64,000 nt of DNA from Brachycybe producta (lineage: Eukaryota; Arthropoda; Diplopoda; Playtdesmida; Andrognathidae), in contig JAUPFP010000027.1 in assembly GCA_036925085.1 (NCBI GenBank), positions 496,001-560,000 of the forward strand. Direction: 5' to 3'. The translations under genes and the position numbers were made by a program. Shown piece by piece: positions 1 to 12,800 of the stretch (the first letter of the stretch is position 1; each line of letters begins with the position of its first letter). The notes below the pieces were generated by a model, which had not been told where the DNA came from, made no database searches, and was given only the letters and a program-made list of their open reading frames with translations.

Positions 1-112
1 GATAGAGAGAGAGTTGGAGGATGCTCGCGTACGATTGGCTACTATTCGTAAAGCCAAGTATAAGGACAGGCCATCGGACGACGATAGTTATTACGGATAC
101 GGTTCATCGTAA
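1..112 (+). CDS. 3'-terminal exon of an unidentified gene (partial)
   Basis: An open frame beginning at base 2 runs 36 codons to TAA at 110-112. The first part is rich in Glu, Arg and Lys (IERELEDARVRLATIRKAKY), as in the end of a coiled coil. The last part is acidic and then Tyr/Gly/Ser-rich (DDDSYYGYGSS). The upstream part of the gene lies outside the window, so the splice phase at the left edge cannot be checked. I do not recognise the family. The other two forward frames give no convincing alternative, and the C-terminal composition suggests a real end of protein. Confidence 0.45.
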   Translation, partial: IERELEDARVRLATIRKAKYKDRPSDDDSYYGYGSS

Positions 113-2567
113 GTAGCGACAGTAAGTAATAATGATTTCTGAAAACTGGATGACATTTGTGTCTTCCTGGCTGTCGAGCCTTTTATTTTCATGTTTAAAC
201 AACCTTATTGAGCTGCCTTCCATAAAAAAACGAAACTTGCCTTTTCATAAATATTTCATTCACTTGTTTTTTATGTTAACGATTGAACTTTTTTACGTCA
301 AATCAGAAACATGATACAATTTATCATATTTTCTAAAATTTCTTTTATCATGTTGCTACTCGATAGGCCGTATATATTTATCGTCCATTTATGTTTTGTC
401 TTCTTCTTGTTTTGTTTTAGTCATTTTTGCTTTTTACTCTTTTCTCAGTTATTTTGTTTCTTAAAAGTTTTGCTTATCCAGGGTTTAAAACGGTTGTATG
501 TATTGAACTTCATTGAGTTTGGTCGTACAGAAATATAATCCACAATACAAATTTGAAGTTTTTTAAAACAGAATTAACAACTGTTTTACGAACACATAAT
601 TTTGGATATCGACGTGTTTGCAAATGATGTCACATACCGGCCTTGTTCACACATACAGACACTAACGTTTACGTTTGTAACTGAGCATACACAATAGTCG
701 ATCTAATTACGGTCATGACGTGAGAACATCTTTGTTAACGTTTACGTTTTAACTTTTGCGTTTTCGTGGCAATAAGCATGCGTTTTCCGTTACGATATTT
801 TCATTGAAACGAGTCGAAAATGGTAAGTTTGGATCGAATTGTGAAAAAAAAATGAAATTCTTTAAGAAGTTACAAGCAATTTGTACTTTTGGCTTGTAGC
901 TAGGACACTACGATTACGTTTGAAAACCTTCAACATTTACAATTCCACTTTGAACACTTTCTGCATTTACGATTACATTTGAAAACAGTCGTTTTTGAAA
1001 AACGGCAACATCAATTCCTTAATGTAACCGTATTTTATATGTGAACTAGGCATAAACAAAAAATGCCTTATGAAGTTCTACTATATATGAATGATAACAA
1101 ATATGGTAGGTACTTCATGAAAAATGTAATTTAATACACATGACCGTTTTACAGTCGTATTTCTAGAACGTTACTTAAACCAAAGACAAACTTAAACAAA
1201 GCTAAACTTAAGCTTAATGTAGAGAGTTTTCTCTTGCATCAGCATGGTTTGAGCTTAACTTTATTTTAAGCAACGTTTTAGAATACGGAGGTTAGTTTCT
1301 TTTTACCGTATATCATCTAATCATGTGAGAGATACAGTGAATTGCGAATATAAATTATATAGTCGGAACTTTACTGCTTATTATATTTGTACTCGTATGT
1401 GCCTTGAAAAATGTTTTTTTTTTTCTTCTTCCTTATGTTTTGAGAATTTTTATTACAACTGCATTATGTATATGTAACATTTGGTGTCTCAATTTGAGGT
1501 ATGTGTGTTTTGGACACGTTGTCAGGAATCGTTTATTGCGAGGTTTATATTAACGAGTTGATTAATACATATCATTTAATTTTTAAAATTTACTATTTTA
1601 TAGTTTTGTATAACCTTGAATAATTCGATTAGATTTTAAGAAAAAAGGAGTTGAATGTGATGTCCATGAAGGAGATAGAGAGAATTTGCAGAAATTTCAA
1701 CCGGAAGTGTCTTCAGAAAATAACTTATAAAATCAAAATTAAAAATTGAATGATGATGATGATGATCCATTTATTTTGATGATATATAAATCAAATTATC
1801 TTCATTTATATTACACGCCTTAATATTTTACAACATTGGTGCTATATTGGAGAAATATCCTACAAAATATATACTTTATATAAATCAATAATATTATAAT
1901 TATATCGTTTTAATGAAAATGTGTAAAAGGATTTTATGAATTAATATGAATATTTATATTCTGGAGAAATTTTATCTATAAACCAGAACTTTGAAGATAA
2001 CTTTTATGATAACGGTTTTTATTTTTAAACTCTAGTCCTTGGAGTTTGTTTACTGAAGATGCAGCATAATCAAATGCTTGGTTTTTGTACTCTATATTGG
2101 ATTTTCGAAGACTTTTTTTTACAACGAAATACAAAAGAAAACCTGTTTCCTGAGTGAGGTTAAAAAGTAATGGCATTGTTCTATATTACTTACATTATTA
2201 ATAGAAAACATATATATATAATTAATTATTATGCAATTTGAATATGTATTTTATTAAAGTGCTAGTTTTAACAGTAATTTTGTTGTTTTTCTTTTAAACT
2301 GGGTCATATATATAATTATAAATTAATATTATATTGCTTTAATATGTTTTAATTACAGCAGTTGTAAACAAATAGGAATCTTTGTGTAGTGAACTTTGAA
2401 CACACTTTGGGTCACTGACATTGATCTTTGTAAGGAAAAAAAAAAGCTACAGTTTTCGATTGATCGTAATTTTTTCCAGTAGCATATTTCTGAATAACGA
2501 ACATTTAATTGATTGATTCAATGTTTATAGCATTCTAGTGTAATTATCATAAGCTACTGTTTTAACA
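113..2567. other. Intergenic region without recognised gene
   Basis: AT-rich DNA, presumably 3' UTR of the first gene followed by intergenic sequence and the promoter of the fibrinogen-domain gene. It contains an inverted-ended element (639-1051), a short ATG-repeat run near 1750 and TA-rich tracts. Short open frames here have no splice context or family resemblance. Confidence 0.5.
639..1051. mobile_element. Non-autonomous inverted-repeat element
   Basis: The left end GGCCTTGTTCACACATA and the reverse complement of the right end (GCCTAGTTCACATATA) match with few mismatches. The interior repeats words such as AACGTTTACGTTT and its variants several times. No coding capacity. This looks like a MITE about 410 bp long; the superfamily is not determined. 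Confidence 0.4.
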
Positions 2568-5500
2568 ATGACATTTTTAGCTTGTTGGATAACGTTTGTA
2601 TTAATTTTTGGACTCGTCAAGCCTATTGTAGTGACTGCAACTGTTGGCATTTCTATGCATGAACTTAAAGACATTCAGAAGATGCTAAAAAGCATAGAAG
2701 GTGACATGAAAAAATGAAAATTACTAATTATTTAAAGGCTGAAAGTTTGTACAAAATGCACAATGACGAATCTTAACACCTTTTGGCCTTAATGATTATC
2801 ATCTATCACAAATGTTTAATTAAGCTGGTTTCTAAGTGTAAACGCCTCTTAAGCTTTGATTATTGTCTTTCAGGTGCAAAATGAGGAGAAAATTAAAAGT
2901 TGTTTTAGAAACTAGAAGGGTAGCTCAATGACTTAAGGTTATTTTCATGATGATATCTTTCAAAATAATTGTTTTGATTTACCCTTCAAGTTTCTATAAC
3001 ACTTTCAAGTTTCTCTTAATTTTAATCTTGAAAAAACAGAACAATCATAGTTCTAATATAAAACCACAAAACATCTTAATGTTTGTTTTTTTGATATTTT
3101 ATGTTTATAATTTCAGAAAAGTTAGAAATGAAACTGCTACAAATGGAATTAAAGCTAGATAAAGTTGAAACTAATGTGAACGATCTAAAGAAGAGTGTTC
3201 AAAGCCAAACGTTCTCGTTAGATACTATGAACTCTCGTATTCAGTCGTTGACAGACAGCATGCCCAGTGTCCACATCAAACTTGACAGCTTGTCACAGAT
3301 GGAAACAAAACTTGACAGTGTCACTGAACGGCTTAAAGACATGACAAATATTTTTACTAGGCAGCAAGTTTCTACTGCTGATAGTAAAGTGGACAACGGA
3401 TTTCATGGAAAAACAGATAACTGGACATCGAGGCCATCAGATTTAGTATTCACATCAAGTGTACCAAATTTGTCAAAGAAAATTATTGATGACTTTCTGG
3501 AAGAAGCTACATCTGTGGTGGACATTGAAGATGGACAACCTTCTCCTGCTGCTGTCGTATTAGATACAAACATAAATACACATCAAAGTGGACGAAATCG
3601 TTCGAGAGGACATGGAACCAGAGCAGACCTTTTACAAAAACTTTGGAGAAAGTTTACGAAACCAATGACCAACGTTGGAAAACGTTTCGCTAACCTCGAA
3701 GACAACAATCGTAAATTAATGGACATGTTTGATAATTCAATCAGCAGGATGGACAAACTGGAGGAAGTGATTGTGGCTTCAACTAAATTGAAACCACATG
3801 TCTGTCAAGTAGATTGTGAAGGATTTAATAAAAAGCTCGATACAATGGAAAGAAAAACAGATGTTCTTTTTGACAACTTGGAACAACGAATGTTTTATCA
3901 GATATCGTTAAGCGAGAAACTATTCGACAGAGTTTCAAGAGTCGGGTTATCCGGTGGAACTACAACAATAGATATAGATACGGTCAATGATCCAGTAAAC
4001 ACTGATCCACATGTTGCTGTTTCGGATTGTTCCGAAATACAGAGAAATGGACAAACTAAAAGTGGTATCTATGAAATAGTATTGAATCACGAACGCATCA
4101 ATGTGTATTGTGATTTGGCCACCAAAGACGGAGGTTGGACCGTACGTATAAATCGCTTGCAGAATAGCGACTTTTAGTAGTTAAGATGGACTGCAAAAAG
4201 TGGTTGGCCAACCACACGAGTCGCTTCTGTAAGAACCATTTTTTTGCAGTTCATCATTCAACTACACTAGGACCACATCCCAACCGCTAGCAGTCAAACT
4301 CGTGTGGTCGGTTTAGGCCAAACGCCGGCCACTTTTTGCAGTCTACAGATCTCAACCACTAAAAGTCACTTGTGTCATTTTCTTCAAAAGTAGATAAATT
4401 ATGCTAAAAGTATTTTTATGACATGTATTTTTTTAAATGAACTTCTTATTGCGCTTTGAAAATGATCCATTTTAAACGTTTTTTTTTACATTTAAATACA
4501 GTAACTATAATTATATTGGTGATAAAAAATACTTTCAGCACATTAACTATTTTAATTTATGATAAAATTTATTTTTATTTTTTGCTTAAAGAAAAGTTAT
4601 GTAAATTTTTGGTCTGATTTTGTCGCATTTTTACTTGAAATATTAATTAACTAGGTTATTCAACGAAGAGGTTCTTTTAATGGTAAACCGTTGCAAAATT
4701 TCAACCAAGACTGGAGGAACTACAAATCTGGTTTTGGTGATCTGAATGGAGAGTTTTGGCTCGGTAATGATAATATCCATCGATTAACCGATGCCAACGA
4801 TGTTGTATTATTAGTGCAATTGGAGGACTTTGATGGTAACACGGCATATGCTGAATACGACCATTTCAGGTGGCTTTAAAGTGTAAACGCTTCCTTTAAA
4901 CTCTTGATTATTCTGTCTCTCAGGAGCAAAAAAAAAAATTAAGTGAGACATGAAAGTGTTTTAGAAACTAGAAGGGTAGCTTAATCACCCAAGAGTATTT
5001 TCATGTTGATATCTTTTAAAATGAGTTTTTTTTTGTCAATTTGAAAATTACCCAACTTTAAGGTGGCTCCACAGATGTTTTGGACGCAAAAACGTCATGC
5101 AAACTTTTGTTTTTTTAATGGCAATATCTTAAAAAATGAACATTTTATAGCAATTTGAAATGACCCGTATTTTTAGTTTTTCCATTGGCGTTTCATGAAA
5201 AACTATTTTCGCTTTTTTCAACTTTTCTGAAAAAAGCTGAAAAGTTAAAAATTCTAAATTTTCTCAAAACCACATGGGAAGGGGATAGATTCAGCTATTG
5301 AACAACCATAATTGGCTTTTGTCTGCAAACAGTTTATTTTGAAAGATATCAACATGTAAATACTATTAAGTGATTCGGCTACCGTTCTAGTTTCTAACAA
5401 ACTTTCTAGTTTCGCTTAATTTTGCTCATGAAATGCAGAATAACCATAATTCAAAAATCAGCTGATGATAAAATAATATGTTACTTTTTGTTTCTGACAT

Positions 5501-5888
5501 AAACAGTGTGGAGTCTGAATTGGAAAAATATCGATTGCACGTTGGTGGCTACAGAGGAAATGCCTCAGACTCTTTAAGAGCCCACCATCAAAAACAGTTT
5601 TCTACGGCTGACCACATAAATGACGAAGTGGATCCGTGCTGTAGTTGTGCATTGACCTTCGAGGGGGGTTGGTGGTTCTATGCATGTTTTGAATCTCATC
5701 TTAATGGACCTTATCTTACGAAACCTCTAGAAAATGGCTACTTTAGAGGAATTATATGGGAACATTGGAAAGGAGATTATTCTCTAAAAGCTTCCGAAAT
5801 GAAAATAAGACCAAAAATATTTTCTCCACAAACGGGTATCGATTGGGACAATGAAGATGATTTATTCGATAAAGTGGACGACCCATAA
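2568..5888 (+). CDS. Secreted coiled-coil protein with C-terminal fibrinogen-related domain
   Basis: Exons 2568-2700, 3117-4141, 4655-4869 and 5507-5888 join in frame to 584 residues plus stop. Exon 1 encodes a signal peptide-like start ([16 protein letters not shown]...). Residues 45 to about 345 are charged and heptad-like, so probably an oligomerising coiled coil, with a basic stretch near the middle. From about residue 347 the protein is a fibrinogen C-terminal domain: SDC start, [72 protein letters not shown]. Known relatives are secreted recognition or adhesion proteins (ficolins, FREPs, angiopoietin- and tenascin-like). The usual calcium-binding DxDND stretch reads [11 protein letters not shown] here, so calcium binding may be altered. 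The ligand cannot be told from sequence. Introns 1 and 3 carry family A repeats, and intron 2 carries another inverted-repeat element. Confidence 0.9.
2838..3085. repeat. Family A palindromic repeat, copy 1
   Basis: Contains the family's left-arm core (TTTTAGAAACTAGAAGGGTA, then ATGATATCTTTCAAAATAA) and right-arm core (CTTCAAGTTTCTATAACACT). It lies in intron 1 of the fibrinogen-domain gene. Confidence 0.7.
4169..4367. mobile_element. MITE with about 50-bp terminal inverted repeats
   Basis: The left end (GACTTTTAGTAGTTAAG, GACTGCAAAAAGTGG) is repeated inverted at the right end (CCACTTTTTGCAGTC, CCACTAAAAGTC). It has no coding capacity. It sits only 27 bp inside intron 2 of the fibrinogen-domain gene, just after the GTACGT donor at 4142. 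Confidence 0.75.
4870..5470. repeat. Family A palindromic repeat, copy 2 (composite)
   Basis: Both arms are present, with a further partial copy start (AAGGTGGCTCCAC) inside. The left terminus GGTGGCTTTAAAGTGTAAAC coincides with the splice donor of intron 3 of the fibrinogen-domain gene. Confidence 0.7.
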
Positions 5889-6659
5889 TTAATTAGAATT
5901 AATTAATTTTTACTATCGCCTTATTACGTGTTCATTTATGTTGTCAATGTTTTTTTATCATTGGATTAAATTTATACTTTAAAGTGAAGAAACAAATAGA
6001 GGTATTTTTTATTTTGGCTTTTTTAAATTTATTTGAAAGAATTTTGTCTAAAAATTAATTAAATTAATTAATTAAACCTGCTGTATTGCAACAGTAAATA
6101 ATTGTCCTAACACTAAATGTTAAATATCTCAGAAATTATAAATGCTACAGATTGAAAATTTTATTTGATTGTTTGAAGCATTTCAAAATGTAGTTTTAGA
6201 AAATATTAAACAAATTTGTAAAGAATTTAAAAAAAGTTATTGATTTTTAAAAGTTTAGGTTGAGTTTAGATATAAAAAAAGTTACTTAGACCTCTTGGCT
6301 TCTATTGGTGTCCATTTGAAATTGGCGCCATAAAACAATACATTGGCTATTAGAGCGCCACGTAGTGACGATTGATATCATCTTTAAAGGACACTTTAAT
6401 AGGACACATAATGGAAGCATGAAACATTCTTCTATAATATCTGTAATTTGTAAAAATTCACTCCAATCCTCCTATGTGTTTTGATGATGTAAACAGCAAG
6501 ATAAATTTCTATTTAAGTACACATCATTTTCCGGTTTCACGCACAGGTTTTTTTTTTGGTCGGCTTTGCAACGTATGTAGCCTTATTGTAGTCTTTTTTT
6601 TTCTACCTGTGGCACCTTTTGCAAACGTATTTTCAATTTTTAAAAAAAAAACAGCCAAA
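5889..6659. other. Intergenic spacer
   Basis: About 770 bp of AT-rich DNA between the fibrinogen-domain gene and SEC11: 3' UTR of the first and promoter/5' UTR of the second. No further gene, no TATA box I would defend, and no clear repeat. Confidence 0.5.
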
Positions 6660-7629
6660 ATGTTGGAGTTTTTTGACGATATACGACGGATGAATAAAAG
6701 ACAGGTAAAGAAACAAGTCGAATTTGGCGTTTTTTTTCTTTGTTTATCGTCGTCATTTTCTTACATTTTGTCGCAATTTGATTTGACACCTGACTCGTGG
6801 TTCTCTTCGTTATATTGTAGCTGTTATATCAGGTGTTAAACTTCGGTATGATCGTTTCTTCGGCACTTATGATTTGGAAAGGACTTATGGTCGTAACTGG
6901 AAGTGAAAGTCCTATTGTTGTCGTCCTCAGGTTTTTCTTTCATTTCACATTTCAAAGAAAACGAAAGATTTGTTATCATTTTAACACTTGTGTTTTCATT
7001 TATATATCTTTATACAGTGGTAGTATGGAACCAGCATTTCATCGTGGAGATCTTCTGTTTCTAACGAATCGAGTTGAAGATCCTATTCGTGTTGGAGATA
7101 TTGTTGTTTTTAAAGTCGAAGGAAGAGACATACCGATCGTACATCGTGTTCTGAAGCTTCATGAAAAGTATAAAGCTGCTTACAAACTTTGTAGGAATGA
7201 AATTTAACGGAAAATTTGACTTTTTTTGTTTACAGAGAAAACGGAGATATCAAATTTTTGACGAAGGGAGACAACAATTCGGTCGACGATCGAGGTCTTT
7301 ACGCTCAAGGACAGTTATGGCTCGAAAAGAAAGATGTTGTTGGACGAGCGAGAGGGTTTAGTACCGTTATTTTTTTTAAAACCTGCGAACAAGAAACCAA
7401 CAGTCATTTTTTGTTTATTTCAGATTCGTACCTTACGTTGGAATCGTTACGATATTAATGAACGATTATCCAAAACTTAAGGTAGTCATTGAAATGAAGT
7501 TGTTTTGGTTGTGTTTCTATTCCAATTGAAAGAGGTTTTAAAATGTTTTTTTTTGTATTTCGTTTTTGTTTTTTCTAGTATGGCGTCCTCTGCCTTTTAG
7601 GTCTTTTTGTGTTGGTACATCGTGAATAA
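6660..7629 (+). CDS. SEC11A: Signal peptidase complex catalytic subunit SEC11
   Basis: Six exons (6660-6704, 6821-6930, 7018-7167, 7236-7355, 7424-7481, 7579-7629) give 177 residues, close to animal SEC11A/C. The product is the serine protease of the endoplasmic reticulum signal peptidase complex, which removes signal peptides from secretory proteins. The start is [15 protein letters not shown], followed by one N-terminal membrane segment ([18 protein letters not shown]). The catalytic Ser is in [12 protein letters not shown] (about residue 54). The family His is in PIVHRVLK, and the conserved Asp region is [12 protein letters not shown]. The C-terminus is a second hydrophobic stretch ending LFVLVHRE. 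All introns are short (63-116 bp) with GT-AG ends. A polyadenylation-type AATAAA lies about 120 bp after the stop. A or C paralogue status is not decided. Confidence 0.95.
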
Positions 7630-8078
7630 GGCCAAAGAAAGTTAACTTTTTCACTGCCAGTATTTTACAGCAAGAGGAGAAAAAAACAATTTTAAGACCA
7701 CACTTGTGTTTCAGTTGGTTGTTTCGGTTGTTATTATTTCTTTTTCAATAAACAATGAACGTCAGAGATTTGTTTTTTCCACAGAAAAAGACATTTCTGT
7801 AATTATGTTATACAAAAACTTTAAAAATCAAGATTTTTTGTTGATTCACAAAATTGTTTTAATGTGACTTGTACTTTTTTTTAAAAATAAAAATTCCAGT
7901 TTGTTTTTTAGGCGGGGGGGGGGGGGGTGAGGTAAATTAAAAAGAAAGTTTCTCATTTAATATAAATAGTTTTTGAAAATAAATACTGCAGATGATTTTT
8001 AATAGTTTTATTTATTTATTTTTATTTTAAAATGGACCTTTTGGATTAATTATTAAAGTAAACTGCAGAGATTCTTCT

Positions 8079-8425
8079 TAATGTGGTTTTAATTTAGATT
8101 AGATTTCTGATTATTCTGTTTTTCAGGTGGAAAATGAAGAGAAAACTGAATATGTTTTATTAACTAGAAGAGTAGCTCAATCGGTTCAGGGTATTTTTAT
8201 GTTTGTTATTTTTCAAAGTAAGTTTTTTACGTAAGTTTGAAAATGACCCAACTTTAAGCAGACGACATTTCTTTAATTTTTTTTGACCTGTAAAAGTTTT
8301 ATTTTTAAAGATTTTAATAACCCTTCTACTTTGTAAAACGTTTTCTAGTTTCTTAATATTTACTCATGAAATGCAGAATAATAAAGAGTTCGAAATTCAG
8401 ATGTTCATAAACCATCTTAAGAGAT
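8079..8425. repeat. Family A palindromic repeat, copy 3
   Basis: Left arm with AACTAGAAGAGTAGCTCAAT and right arm with AACCCTTCTACTTTGTAAAA, followed by the typical GAAATGCAGAATAAT and TTCATAAACCATCTTAA end. Confidence 0.7.
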
Positions 8426-9697
8426 TCTTCTTAAATAATGTTAAGTCGTTTTAAGTTAGAAACATTTTTATTTAATTACATTTTATAATAATTTATTATG
8501 TATATTTTCATTTACATTTTTTTTCTATAAAAAATATAAACATTTGATGAAATCAACTTTGTTTATTAGCTAATAGAGGGCGCTGCGCGTTCTTTTAATA
8601 AAAAATTAAAAACAAAATCTACGCTTCCTATTGGTCAACGTCAGCACGTCTGCAATGGCGTAATTTTTGCTGCAAAAAAAAAAAAAGAAAACATTGACCG
8701 CATGATTAAATATTATAATAAATATTTTTTGTTAAAAAATGAATGACAATTAGAGTGACATAGGTATGCAATACAAACAAAAAAATTTATTGACAAAAAA
8801 AAGAGGGAGAGAAAGAATTAAATGGTCAAAATGTCAAGTACAAAGTCCTTGTCTTTCAATAAGGAACGTCACGGAGACAGAGCCAGAGTCGATGACGCAA
8901 TCCCGCAATGCCGAATAGCACAAGGGGTACGATATAGAATAAAATCATGTACAAGATTCATAAAGATTCATCGAGATTCACAGCAGAACTGATATATAAA
9001 AAGCAGTTTTACTTTTTATTCTATTTTTATTAGACAAACTCAAAATAAAACTGAATTCTAAAAATTCAGTTAAAACTCAAATCAAAAGAAAAAAAAACCT
9101 GCTTGACACATTGTACGAGATTCATACATCTGTGTCGTTCTTTTTGCAAAGTAGCATCGTTGGTATTTAAAACCGGAAATGACGTTGCATCACACCGAAG
9201 TATTTTGCGGGTAACGGCCTCGAAACGACCAATCAGGTGGCTCGCTAACCATGTGCTTTTTCTTTCTCGATGAGGAGGGAGGGAGGAGAAGGGGGGGGGG
9301 GAAGGAGAAAGAAAAAAAAAAGGAGTTTCACCGCATTGCATTGGACATTGCATGATTGCATTATATATATTTTTACTATAGTGCAAAAAAAAAAAAGCAC
9401 ATTGCTTGGATTGCTCCTTTTCTTGAATATCATCATCATCATCATTATTATTTCAATCGACATTATGTCGCCGTACCTTTAAAAAAGTTCTTATTCTGTT
9501 CTTGGTGATAAAAAGACGTAACCACATAAAACAAAGTAGTTGAATGGGGGGAGGAGAGGTGGTTCATTCATTAGAATAAAAACTCTTTAAATTTTCAGAT
9601 TAATATATATTTTTTTTTTCGGTATGTGAGTTGACTTTGTGTTAATTTTTTTTTTTTTATTTCCGCGCGCGTGTATAAAGTACGCATACGTAAATAT

Positions 9698-9711
9698 TAT
9701 ATATATAAGAG
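9698..9711 (+). promoter_or_regulatory. Possible TATA box upstream of a CPEB1 first exon
   Basis: The sequence TATATATAAGAGG lies about 165 bp upstream of the candidate CPEB1 ATG at 9869. It sits in a TA-rich neighbourhood, so the match could be chance. Confidence 0.25.
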
Positions 9712-9868
9712 GACCCAGACGGAGTTTTCGGTTCAATTTGTGCCTGAATTCAGTCAGCTGCGAAACGGTTCCTTTTTTTTTTCTTTTCTTTCTCTCTCTT
9801 CTTCTTTTTTCTTCTTCTTTATCATTTTAAATAACAATATATATTTTATAAAAAAAAATACAGACAGG

Positions 9869-12800
9869 ATGCCCGTACAGTCAGTAAGTATTATTATTAT
9901 TATTATTATAAACTAGAAAAGTGCAAAAAACCACGTTCTTATTTTTTGTTATTCGTTATAATTATTTTTTTTCTCCATATGGTCTATGAAAAACGGATTT
10001 AATTACGACTATTTTCAATGAAAAACTTCTTCACATGATTTACGAAGTGGTTAAAGTTACTTTTCAATAAGTTTTAATTAATTTTTCAATCATTGGGGTG
10101 GGGGGGGGGGGGGGAGTTTCAATGCTTTTTGACGCTTGATTTTTTTTGTGTAATTTAATTTTAAGGAGGGTTTTCCAGGTGTGCAAAGTTTTGCTTTCCC
10201 GTCCACCCCTTTCTTATGTTGCCCTTAGGTGGCCCGCGAGCACGTGTTTTTCTTTCCTTCATCCCTTGCACTCCATACTGTGAACCCACGAGGTGGAAAT
10301 ATTTTTCTCGCACTCTTTTTACGGTGGTGGATTCAATATTTAAACTTATTTTCTTTCTCTTCAGTTGTCTTTTTTAAGCTTGTATTTTTAGCTAACTTTA
10401 AAAGGAAATTGAAGGGAGGGGGGGGGAGGCGGCGGAGGAGGGGGTGACGTTGCTATTATAATAAGGTTGGGTAACATGAAGGAGGAGGAGGAGGAGGAGG
10501 GGGTTAGGGTTCAGTGTCCAGCTGCACCATGTTATGATTATCGACTGGACGGACACCGGTCATTTAGGTATTTTGATCAATGATCATTCATAACCCATTT
10601 TTTTTTTTTAAAAAAAAAGCCTCCTATCACAAATTAAAATGTCAAATTTTTATTAAAAAAAAAGCAAAATCGTGTTATGTAAATATTGATAAATATATAA
10701 CGTGGCCCTCCCCCCCCCCCCTATAGAGGCTAAAATTTACAGGAGGTGATTTTTTTAGTTCATAAAAAGGGAGGATATTTGTCACGTGTTTGTCCTCTTC
10801 TTTTCTATCTACGATTGAGAGTAAAATAGGGAAGTTATTTCCAGCAAAACTTTTTGTTAGTTTACTCTCATGATTTTTTTTTTTATATATAATGAACTCA
10901 TACTTATTCTTGAGAGTAAAACTGTCAACAAAGTTTAGCAAGTATTTTGATAGTTAACTTTTAATGACTTAACTAAAAAAAAAAACTATTGAAAAATCGA
11001 CTCTCGGATGGATTATTACTCTCGGTGCGTAAAATAAAAATTATCTAAAAATAGAATAATTAGTTCTAAATTTAATTATTTCCGAATAATAGTTTTGCAA
11101 GATTTGTTATTAACCCTCTCTCCACCCCTTTTTTCAATGAATGAATGAATGACAAAAACGCCATTCAATTGAATGAACTTTTCTAAACATATGATTGGAA
11201 TGTGTGAAGAGTGAAGTCATTGGAATTTCACCTTTCACCAAGTGTATCATTCGGTTTCATTCTTTCAAATAAAAAAGTAAAATTCAGTAAATATAAAAAG
11301 TGAATTCTGTCTTTTTTTAATCTTAATAAATTTTTAATTTTAATGAATTTTCTTTGTGATGATTTTTTTTTTTGTTTGCAGTTGTAAATATTTCTAAAAC
11401 GATTTTTTGATTTTGTTTTTCAGATGCAAAATAACTTGTTTTAAAAACTTAAAAGGGTAACTGAATCAATTTGGACATTTATATTTTTGATATCTTTCAA
11501 AATAAACTATTTTTAAAAAGTTTGAAAATAATCAAAACATAAAATATTTAAATTTTATCGATAGGCTTATTTTTGAAAGATGTCAACATAAAAATATGTT
11601 TGAAGTGATTGAACAACTACTACCCTTCTAGTTTTTAAAACACTTCATTTTGCTTTTAAAAAAAAAACACAGAATAATCAATACTTTGTAAAAATCAGCT
11701 GTTCATAAATCCATTGGCCATAATTTTCAATAAACAATATGGTTTTATATATAAAACAAAGGAAACAAAAAAAAATTCCTGCAACACCAAATTGACAGTT
11801 GCTTTTACGAATATAATTTATGAAGCAAATTATGTAAATGAGGTGGATTTTTTTTTAAATAATTTACAACGCCTTAAGAAATTGAGCCACTTTCAGTTAA
11901 AAACATTTTTTTTTTAAAAAAGTACTTTGACAGGAGAGAGAGAGAGAGGGAAAGAACCTCACCCTCCCACCCACCTTTAATAATAAATAACAATAATAAA
12001 TAACAATAATAATAATAATGAGAAATTGTTTATCCACGTGTATAAAAAAAAAAGTAGCAAAATTTTTTTTTGTTAAATACTTTTTATGTAACATTGGGAC
12101 GTTTACCTACAAACTGAAATCCGAGTGGAGTGACCACCACCACCATCACCACAATAAGAAAAGAGAGGAATAAAAATATGTATATTTTGAAGGTGGCAAA
12201 AGTAAGGGAGGAAAGAGGAGGGGTGGAGTATGGGGAGAGAGTCGTTGTACGAAAAATATCAGGTAGAGAAAAAAAAAATATGATGCATCCAATGTATTTT
12301 TTTTTTTTTTTCCTATTTCTATATAATGAAAAATCCCTTCCATCATCATATTATAGGTTTATAGGACACTGAAAATGTTGAGGTGAGCGTCCTTTCTCAT
12401 TCACTCACTCTATTCCTGTGATTCCATAATAATCAAAAGCTTCAAAAAGTGAGGAAAAGCAACTTTGTGTTTTTTTCTCAATAGAGAATCTCACTTGAGC
12501 TTATTGGAAGTTTAGTATGTTTTTTTAACAAAAAATTGCTCATATTCACTTGGGTCATTTTTAAAAGTCTTAAGAAACTTAACAGCAAATAAACAAACAC
12601 ATAGAATATAGTAAATATAAGATAAAATATAGTAAAAGAGGTGTTGGTAAAGATAGAGGTAAAAATCAACTTGTTGTATTATGGGGAGGTGTTTTTTCAT
12701 GATGGTGGTGGTGGTGGTGGTTGTTTCTTGTCGGTTCTTAACCCTGTTGGTCATAAGATTGCCTTTAACTCGTTTCCTTATGCAGCATATGAAAGGGGGG

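Larger units (their letters stand above)
7630..9868. other. Intergenic region with low-complexity tracts
   Basis: SEC11 3' UTR (AATAAA near 7747), a G run at about 7914-7927, one family A repeat (8079-8425), and purine- or G-rich tracts near 9270-9320. No protein or RNA gene recognised. Confidence 0.5.

Noticed and set aside
132-538. Two short open frames after the first exon
   Set aside because: Hydrophobic, AT-driven translation without splice or family context; probably 3' UTR.
9066-9482. Overlapping open frames on both strands
   Set aside because: They follow purine/pyrimidine runs (poly-Lys, poly-Pro, poly-Phe) and have no protein-like composition.
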